Notes under the pieces: generated by a model
Told to the model about the DNA's origin: nothing
The model's database searches: none
What the model saw: the letters and a program-made list of their open reading frames with translations, nothing else
NCBI GenBank assembly: GCA_958451915.1
Contig: CAUDRX010000160.1
Coordinates: 1-5,457 of the forward strand
DNA from: an uncultured Peptococcaceae bacterium
Lineage (GTDB): Bacteria; Bacillota; Peptococcia; Peptococcales; Peptococcaceae
DNA: 5,457 bases
Direction: 5' to 3'
In this document: piece by piece, positions 1 to 4,561 of the stretch
How the letters are laid out: the number at the start of each line of letters is the position of its first letter
How positions within the stretch are numbered: position 1 is the first letter of the stretch
Made by a program: the position numbers and the translations under genes

Positions 1-876
1 GTAGCCTCCGGTGATCTTTCCCACAAGCTAAAGGCCGATGGGCCATACGGGTTCGCGCCAGAAGGGCCGGTATTTGATGACATTGTTACGCATACGATGG
101 CGAGCGGCGATTTTCTCGATTTTCTCACGGTGGAACCTTCCCTCTGCGAACGCGCGTCGGAATGTGGACTCCGCAGTTTCCAGATCATGGCTGGTGCGCT
201 CGACGGCCTTGCGGTTGAACCTCAGCTCTTGAGTCACGAGGGGACTTTCGGCGTTGGATATGCTGTTGCTCTGTTCCCTGTGACCGGCCGCGATGACAGC
301 CGATGCTATGAGAAAAAATATCTGCTCGCACGTCACGAGAAACTCGCCGCACAACAAGCTGCTGAAGATCCCTGGGTGCAGCTGGCACGTCTTTCCCTGG
401 AAACCTATGTGCGCACAGGAGAACTGCTCACCACTCTTCCGGACGATCTGCCGGAAGAAATGACCAGCATGCGTGCTGGTGCTTTTGTATCCCTGCATAA
501 ACAAGGCCAGCTGCGCGGCTGTATCGGCACGATCGCAGCAACTTGTGAGAACGTTGCCTGGGAGATTGTGCAAAACGCAGTGTCGGCTTGCTCCCGTGAC
601 CCCCGCTTTCCTCCGGTACGCGCAAATGAACTCGATGAGCTCGAATACAGCGTCGATGTGCTCGGTTCGCCGGAACCCGTCGATTCGCCTGATGCCCTCG
701 ATCCTAAACGCTATGGCGTGATCGTTTCCGCCAATGGACGCCGCGGCCTGCTCTTGCCAGATCTCGACGGCGTTGACAGTGTAGATATGCAGCTTTCCAT
801 CGCGCTGCAGAAAGCCGGCATCTCCAGCAGTGAACCGTACCGGATCGAGCGTTTTGAGGTGGTGCGTCACACATGA
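1..876 (+). CDS. AmmeMemoRadiSam B-A fusion protein (MEMO-like + AMMECR1 domains), 5' end missing
   Basis: The reading frame is open from base 1 to the TGA at 874-876 (291 visible codons), so the gene starts upstream of the window; the ATG at 97 is internal. Visible residues 1 to about 95 are the end of a MEMO/LigB-type (class III extradiol dioxygenase fold) domain, shown by SGDLSH (residues 3-8), the following GPYGFAPEGP, and the closing FGVGYAVALFPV (83-94). After a linker, residues about 125-290 form an AMMECR1 domain with the hallmark LRGCIGTI (171-178), followed by RDPRFPPV and ELDELEYSVDVL, also typical of the family. Fused B-A proteins of roughly 450-470 residues are known in Firmicutes, so about 160-180 residues are probably missing. 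The biochemical role is not well established; MEMO1-type proteins have been linked to copper or iron binding. The gene overlaps amrS by 4 bases, supporting a shared function. Family assignment is confident, function is not. Confidence 0.93.
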   Translation, partial: VASGDLSHKLKADGPYGFAPEGPVFDDIVTHTMASGDFLDFLTVEPSLCERASECGLRSFQIMAGALDGLAVEPQLLSHEGTFGVGYAVALFPVTGRDDSRCYEKKYLLARHEKLAAQQAAEDPWVQLARLSLETYVRTGELLTTLPDDLPEEMTSMRAGAFVSLHKQGQLRGCIGTIAATCENVAWEIVQNAVSACSRDPRFPPVRANELDELEYSVDVLGSPEPVDSPDALDPKRYGVIVSANGRRGLLLPDLDGVDSVDMQLSIALQKAGISSSEPYRIERFEVVRHT

Positions 877-1697
877 ACCTCACATGCAACCTCTGCTTCC
901 ACCATTGCCAGCTTGAAGACGGACAGACCGGCTTCTGCCGTGCCCGTGCAAATCAGAACGATTCGATCGTTTCTCTGAACTACGGCCGTCTCACTTCGCT
1001 GGCCCTCGATCCCATCGAAAAGAAACCGTTGCGGCGTTTCCACCCAGGCAGTCTGATCCTCTCTGTCGGCAGCTTCGGCTGCAATCTGCATTGTCCCTTC
1101 TGCCAAAATGCCTCTATTGCCCAGGTCGGAGCCGATGCCCCGACCCGCGCTGTTTCTCCTGAAGCACTCACCGATCTTGCACTGACACTTCGGGCACGGG
1201 GTAATATCGGTGTCGCCTACACCTACAACGAGCCTTTGGTAGGTTATGAATATGTGCGGGATTGCGCTGCCCATGTGCATGATGCCGGCATGCTTGACGT
1301 GCTCGTGACAAACGGCACCATCTGTGAAGGACCCTGGCGCGACCTGCTGCCACTGATCGATGCTGTGAACATCGATCTCAAGGGCTTCACCCCCGAATGG
1401 TATCGCCAGCTCGGCGGCGACCTCGAGACGGTCAAAAGGAACATCACCCTCGCCGCCAGCACCTGCCACGTCGAAGTCACCACCCTCATCATTCCCGGAA
1501 AGAACGACAGCCCGGCGGAGATGGACGCGCTCGCCCACTGGCTTTCCACGATCGATCCAGAGATCCCGCTGCACGTCTCCCGCTTCTTCCCGCGGCACCA
1601 TATGAGCGATCTTGCGCCCACGCCGGTCAGTACCGTCTATCACCTCGCAGATATTGCACGGAAACACCTGCGGTACGTCTATACAGGAAATTGCTGA
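873..1697 (+). CDS. amrS: AmmeMemoRadiSam system radical SAM enzyme AmrS
   Basis: This 274-residue protein is a radical SAM enzyme of the group often annotated as related to pyruvate formate-lyase activating enzymes. The iron-sulfur motif CNLHCPFC gives C70, C74 and C77 as cluster ligands. The N-terminus has an extra cysteine set (C5, C8, C12, C22), typical of AmrS and able to bind a metal. Further family motifs are AYTYNEP (115-121), VTNG (145-148), NIDLKGF (166-172), TLIIPGKND (204-212) and HVSRFFPRHHM (234-244). The ATG at 873 overlaps the stop of the B-A fusion gene (ATGA), and GAGGTGG at 856-862 could serve as ribosome binding site, so translation is probably coupled. It presumably acts on a substrate shared with the MEMO and AMMECR1 modules, which is unknown. 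The protein ends at YVYTGNC, whereas many relatives of about 330 residues continue into a cysteine-containing tail. No remnant of that tail is visible downstream. Confidence 0.93.
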   Translation: MNLTCNLCFHHCQLEDGQTGFCRARANQNDSIVSLNYGRLTSLALDPIEKKPLRRFHPGSLILSVGSFGCNLHCPFCQNASIAQVGADAPTRAVSPEALTDLALTLRARGNIGVAYTYNEPLVGYEYVRDCAAHVHDAGMLDVLVTNGTICEGPWRDLLPLIDAVNIDLKGFTPEWYRQLGGDLETVKRNITLAASTCHVEVTTLIIPGKNDSPAEMDALAHWLSTIDPEIPLHVSRFFPRHHMSDLAPTPVSTVYHLADIARKHLRYVYTGNC

Positions 1698-1704
1698 ACA
1701 TGAC

Positions 1705-1739
1705 AAAAGCGTGCTGATCATCAGATCAGCACGCTTTTT
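1705..1739. terminator. bidirectional rho-independent terminator
   Basis: A perfect 15-bp stem (1705-1719 paired with 1724-1738) encloses the loop ATCA. The + strand ends in five T residues (1735-1739) and the - strand in four, because the left arm begins AAAA. It lies 7 bases after the amrS stop and directly abuts the stop codon of the convergent hydrolase gene at 1740-1742, so it can end transcription from both sides. The structure is seen directly; the bidirectional action is inferred. Confidence 0.92.
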
Positions 1740-2567
1740 CTATACGTCTATCTTCCGCAAAAAACCCTCAATCTCACGGTCTATAAAATCCGGATCATCT
1801 GTATTCGCATTATGACCAGCACCCGGCACGAATACAAGCTGCCGCCCTTCGCGTGTCGCCCACATGCGGTTATATCGCGCGGTTGAAGCGGCTTTATCGT
1901 GGGCACCACAAAGCAGGAGAAGTGGACAGCGTAAATGATAGCTTTCCCGTGCTTCGACAGCTTCGGCAAGGATGCGATAACCATGGTCAGCCAGATTACA
2001 ATACTCTGTTTTACTATAGCTGCGCATCATTTCTGCCATAAGCTTGCGACCATAAGATGTTTCAGCACAACCTCGCGCGCCAAGGCATTGTAAGAGTCGC
2101 CATGGGATCGCAAGATACAACGCTTTTGTGTGCCTGAGAAGCGCCAGCTCAGCCCGAGTGTAATAGGCTCGGCTGAGCGGTGCCGAATCGATGGTGATCA
2201 CACCATCGACCGACTCTGGCCAGCGCATGGCATAGGCCTGGGCGATATAACCACCCATGGACTGACCTACGATCACGGAATGAGTGATCCCCTCATACAT
2301 CAAGATCTTATGAAGATAAGCCGCCAGATCATCCAGTGAAAAGTCAAGGCGAAACGGCCGCGATGCCCCATGCGCTGGTGCATCCCAGACCAGACAATTG
2401 AAGCGTGCACCCAGATCTGCCATTTGTCGGTCGAAGAGACGATGATCCGCCGTCAGCCCTGGCAAAAAGATCAGCCATGGTTGTTCTGCGCCAGCTTTAC
2501 TGATCCAATAATGTATCGTTCCTGATGTTGTGCGATAGGTTTTTTCTATTTTTTTCATATTATTCAT
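1740..2567 (-). CDS. alpha/beta hydrolase, substrate unknown
   Basis: This protein of up to 275 residues has the alpha/beta hydrolase fold plan. LPGL at 35-38 is the oxyanion-hole region, WDAPAHGAS at 61-69 follows the third core strand, and GQSMGG at 101-106 is the nucleophile elbow with S103. LLLLCGAHDKA places the acid at D224, and PGAGHNANTDDP places the histidine at H252. The triad is therefore complete and the enzyme should be active. Residues about 130-205 form the variable cap. No signal peptide or membrane segment is evident, so it is probably cytoplasmic. The family includes esterases, lactonases and C-C hydrolases (MenH-like), and the sequence does not decide between them. The start is uncertain: GAGAG (2568-2572) touches the ATG at 2567 but lies 9 bases from a second in-frame ATG at 2558 (M4), so M4 may be the real start. 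It follows dnaB by 65 bases on the same strand and may share its transcript. Confidence 0.88.
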   Translation of the reverse strand: MNNMKKIEKTYRTTSGTIHYWISKAGAEQPWLIFLPGLTADHRLFDRQMADLGARFNCLVWDAPAHGASRPFRLDFSLDDLAAYLHKILMYEGITHSVIVGQSMGGYIAQAYAMRWPESVDGVITIDSAPLSRAYYTRAELALLRHTKALYLAIPWRLLQCLGARGCAETSYGRKLMAEMMRSYSKTEYCNLADHGYRILAEAVEARESYHLRCPLLLLCGAHDKAASTARYNRMWATREGRQLVFVPGAGHNANTDDPDFIDREIEGFLRKIDV

Positions 2568-2579
2568 CTCTCATCGTAC

Positions 2580-2597
2580 ATGCACAAGGTATGCACA
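2580..2597. repeat. 7-bp direct repeat upstream of the hydrolase gene
   Basis: ATGCACA occurs at 2580-2586 and again at 2591-2597, an 11-base period or about one helical turn. It lies 13-30 bases upstream of the hydrolase ATG at 2567. The spacing suits a protein-binding site on one face of the DNA, but no known operator is recognised and the copies could be chance. Confidence 0.4.
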
Positions 2598-2615
2598 TTT
2601 CAAATCCTTTATTGT

Positions 2616-2631
2616 AAAACAGATCTGTTTT
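2616..2631. repeat. 16-bp perfect palindrome just after dnaB
   Basis: AAAACAGATCTGTTTT is its own reverse complement and begins one base after the dnaB stop codon (2633-2635). As RNA it would give only a 6-bp, A-U-rich stem around the loop GATC, ending in TTTT on the - strand. It may be a weak terminator or attenuator between dnaB and the hydrolase gene, or a binding site for a dimeric regulator. The palindrome is certain; the role is inferred. Confidence 0.5.
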
Positions 2632-2632
2632 C

Positions 2633-3985
2633 TCAATATCCGTAGCCTGCACCTTCACGCATAAGGTTATCAAAACGAGTGAGCTCGTTCTGGAAGGCGA
2701 GCTCGACAGTCCCGGTCGGACCGTTGCGGTGCTTCGCGATAATGAGGTCAGCGATGCCACGGCGATCGGTATCTTCATTGTAGTATTCTTCGCGATGGAT
2801 GAAGAGAACGATGTCGGCATCCTGCTCCAGGGAGCCCGATTCACGCAAGTGGCTGAGCTGTGGGCGCTTATCCTTGGTCTGCTCCACGGTACGACTGAGC
2901 TGAGACAACGCGATGATCGGCACGTTGAGCTCTCGGGCAAGTGCTTTCAGAGAACGGGAGATTTCCGAAACTTCCTGCTGGCGGTTCTCGCTATGACCGC
3001 TGCCGCCCATAAGCTGCAGATAGTCGACAAGAATGAGACCAAGATCACCCTCACGGCTCTGCAGGCGACGCGCCTTAGCACGCAGTTCGCGTATGGTGAT
3101 GGCCGGAGTATCATCGATATAGATCGGTGCACTGGACAGCGGCCCGATCTTCTGCAGGAATGCGCCCCATTCTTCAGCGTTGAGCTGACCAGTACGAAGC
3201 CGTTTCTGGTCGATACGGGCAGCAGCAGCGAGCATACGCATGACCAACTGCTCCTTGCTCATCTCAAGACTGAAGATAGCGACCGGAAAATGATAATCCA
3301 CAGCCGCGTTTGCAGCCATGTTCAGACAGAGCGCAGTCTTCCCCATAGCAGGACGGGCAGCCAGAATGATCAGATCCGAACGCTGCCAGCCATTGGTCAT
3401 ATGATCCAGATCAATAAAACCGGAAGGGATCCCTGTGATATCGTCCACTTGCTTAGCGGCAGCTTCGATCTGCTCGAGATTGGTCGAAACAATCTCATCC
3501 ACACGCGTCACATCGTTGCGCTGACGCTGCTTAGAGATATCCAGCACCAAACGTTCGGCATCATCAAGGATGCTCTCTACCGGCTCTGCGTCCTCATAGC
3601 ATCGGTTGCGCAGCCGATCTGAGATACGGATGAGCTGGCGCATCGTCGATTTCTCCTGAACGATCTTCGCGTACTGTTTGACGTTGTACACCGTACTCGG
3701 TGCGGCCGCGATCTGCCCAAGATAGAAAACACCACCGGCTTTTTCCAGCAGGTTCTCTTTACGAAGCTTATTTGTCATCGTGACCAGGTCTACAGACTGC
3801 CCCTCTTCATCGACCTCCAGGATGGCTTTATACAGGATCGCATTCTCTGGCTTATAAAAATCGCTCTCCCGCACCAACTGCACCACATCCTGGATGACCT
3901 CACGGTCCTTGAACATGGCAGAAATGATGCCGGCTTCAGCCTCTTCAGCATATGGCATAGACTGTTCAATAAAGTTTTCGCTCAA
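2633..3985 (-). CDS. dnaB: replicative DNA helicase DnaB
   Basis: DnaB is the hexameric, ATP-driven helicase that unwinds the fork during chromosome replication and recruits primase. The 450 residues match the family's usual length, and no intein interrupts it. Residues about 10-110 are the N-terminal helical domain (PYAEEAEAGIISAMF onward), then a linker, then the RecA-like motor from about 180. Walker A is ARPAMGKT (210-217, K216 and T217), the catalytic glutamate is E241 in FSLEMS, Walker B is LILVDYLQLM (D321), SQLSR is at 361-365, and LRESGSLEQDAD is at 380-391. The start is TTG (3985-3983), because AAGGAGG sits 8 bases upstream and an in-frame TAG lies a short way further up with no ATG between. 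The next ATG, M10, has no ribosome binding site. In many Firmicutes dnaB follows rplI, but here it begins its own leftward transcription unit with the hydrolase gene behind it. Confidence 0.97.
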   Translation of the reverse strand: MSENFIEQSMPYAEEAEAGIISAMFKDREVIQDVVQLVRESDFYKPENAILYKAILEVDEEGQSVDLVTMTNKLRKENLLEKAGGVFYLGQIAAAPSTVYNVKQYAKIVQEKSTMRQLIRISDRLRNRCYEDAEPVESILDDAERLVLDISKQRQRNDVTRVDEIVSTNLEQIEAAAKQVDDITGIPSGFIDLDHMTNGWQRSDLIILAARPAMGKTALCLNMAANAAVDYHFPVAIFSLEMSKEQLVMRMLAAAARIDQKRLRTGQLNAEEWGAFLQKIGPLSSAPIYIDDTPAITIRELRAKARRLQSREGDLGLILVDYLQLMGGSGHSENRQQEVSEISRSLKALARELNVPIIALSQLSRTVEQTKDKRPQLSHLRESGSLEQDADIVLFIHREEYYNEDTDRRGIADLIIAKHRNGPTGTVELAFQNELTRFDNLMREGAGYGY

Positions 3986-3993
3986 AAGGATCT

Positions 3994-4000
3994 CCTCCTT
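3994..4000 (-). promoter_or_regulatory. dnaB ribosome binding site that fixes a TTG start
   Basis: On the - strand AAGGAGG, itself followed by AG, stands 8 bases before TTG at 3985-3983. The strength and spacing favour TTG over the ATG nine codons later, which has no such site. Confidence 0.85.
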
Positions 4001-4016
4001 CTCGTCAGGTAGCTAT

Positions 4017-4045
4017 AGTATAGCATAAATTCATTGACATATAAC
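4017..4045 (-). promoter_or_regulatory. candidate dnaB promoter with extended -10
   Basis: Reading the - strand, TATACT (4022-4017) is preceded directly by TGC, giving an extended -10 element. The hexamer 17 bases upstream, GTTATA (4045-4040), is a poor -35, which is tolerable for an extended -10 promoter. The start of transcription would lie near 4010, leaving a short leader before the ribosome binding site. This is predicted from sequence only. Confidence 0.55.
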
Positions 4046-4062
4046 GATCGATATGGTATTTT
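4034..4062 (+). promoter_or_regulatory. candidate promoter for the VOC-guaB unit
   Basis: TTGACA (4034-4039) is a perfect consensus -35, followed after exactly 17 bases by TATTTT (4057-4062) as -10. Transcription would start near 4069, giving a leader of about 65 bases before the VOC gene. It lies back to back with the dnaB promoter, and the two -35 regions abut. Confidence 0.65.
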
Positions 4063-4086
4063 TATGTGCATCTCTCAACGATTTTG

Positions 4087-4107
4087 TGCTATCATAGTAA
4101 TAACTAT
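4087..4107 (+). promoter_or_regulatory. possible second extended -10 overlapped by an inverted repeat
   Basis: TGC followed by TATCAT (4090-4095) forms an extended -10-like element, but no good -35 lies at the right distance. It is partly overlapped by the inverted repeat ATAGT-AATA-ACTAT (4094-4107), about 10 bases before the VOC ribosome binding site. The repeat could be an operator or a short RNA hairpin. Both readings are speculative. Confidence 0.35.
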
Positions 4108-4133
4108 TTACCAACGAGGAGGCATGTTTTGTA

Positions 4134-4514
4134 ATGAATTTTTCGTTCCTGCACAACAACATCAACGTGACAAATCTGGAAAACAGTCTCGCTTTCTATG
4201 ATCAGGCCCTCGGTCTGAAAGAAGTCCGCCGCATCGAAGCGGAAGACGGCAGCTTCATCATCGTCTATCTCGGCGATGGCTCGAGCAAGCATCAGCTCGA
4301 ACTGACCTGGCTGCGCGACCATCCACAGGCCTACGATCTTGGTGAGAACGAATTCCACCTTGCTCTTGAAGCCGACGATTTCGCACTGGCTTATGCCATG
4401 CACAAGACCCTTGGCTGCATCGTTTTCGAGAACCCGGCCATGGGCATCTATTTCATCGCCGACCCAGACAACTACTGGATCGAGATCCTGCCTCCAAACC
4501 ACGGTCAAGAATAA
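4134..4514 (+). CDS. glyoxalase I-like VOC family protein (lactoylglutathione lyase family)
   Basis: This 126-residue protein has the length and the two beta-alpha-beta-beta-beta modules of bacterial glyoxalase I. The four expected metal-ligand positions are filled: H7, E56 (in HQLELTW), H75 (in EFHLALEADD) and E117 (in YWIEILPP). Other family signs are LENSLAFYDQALGLK (15-29), YDLGENE (67-73) and FIADPDNYWIEI (107-118). Glyoxalase I converts the methylglyoxal-thiol hemithioacetal to a lactoyl thioester in the cytoplasm. Because anaerobic Firmicutes often lack glutathione, the thiol partner or even the reaction may differ, so the gloA symbol is withheld. GAGGAGG (4116-4122) lies 11 bases before the ATG, slightly long spacing. 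An ATG at 4124 is out of frame and opens only a short reading frame. guaB follows after 47 bases with no terminator seen, suggesting cotranscription. Confidence 0.88.
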   Translation: MNFSFLHNNINVTNLENSLAFYDQALGLKEVRRIEAEDGSFIIVYLGDGSSKHQLELTWLRDHPQAYDLGENEFHLALEADDFALAYAMHKTLGCIVFENPAMGIYFIADPDNYWIEILPPNHGQE

Positions 4515-4540
4515 TCCATCACAGCATCATCCATCACAGC
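4514..4540. repeat. 12-bp direct repeat between the VOC gene and guaB
   Basis: ATCCATCACAGC occurs at 4514-4525 and 4529-4540, separated by ATC, a 15-base period. The first copy starts on the last base of the VOC stop codon. It looks like a small tandem duplication in the spacer; no function is recognised. Confidence 0.7.
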
Positions 4541-4547
4541 GCATTTG

Positions 4548-4554
4548 AAAGGAG
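4548..4554 (+). promoter_or_regulatory. guaB ribosome binding site
   Basis: AAAGGAG lies 7 bases before the ATG at 4562 and supports that start. Confidence 0.85.
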
Positions 4555-4561
4555 TTAAAAC

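Noticed and set aside
28..870. A 280-codon open frame on the - strand across the B-A fusion gene
   Set aside because: Its protein has no recognisable domain, and the + strand frame carries clear MEMO and AMMECR1 motifs. It is an antisense shadow.
97..876. ATG at 97 as the start of a stand-alone AMMECR1 protein
   Set aside because: The frame is open and matches the MEMO-like family upstream to base 1 (SGDLSH at visible residues 3-8), and no ribosome binding site precedes the ATG.
867..1721. A 284-codon open frame on the - strand over amrS
   Set aside because: Antisense shadow of a gene with unmistakable radical SAM motifs; it also runs through the terminator hairpin.
2591..2624. A promoter of its own for the hydrolase (TTTACA-like -35 on the - strand after the palindrome)
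   Set aside because: The hexamer 17 bases downstream, TGCATA, matches the -10 consensus poorly, so it is not listed as a feature.
2729..3622. A 297-codon open frame on the + strand inside dnaB
   Set aside because: No domain and no ribosome binding site seen; dnaB on the other strand is certain.
4064..4071. ATGTGCAT shared between the VOC leader and the hydrolase upstream region as a common operator
   Set aside because: The same 8-mer also occurs inside amrS at about 1272-1279, so it is not specific to regulatory regions.
4124..4136. ATG at 4124 as the VOC start or a leader peptide
   Set aside because: It is out of frame with the VOC gene, only one base from the ribosome binding site, and opens only a short frame of no recognisable kind.
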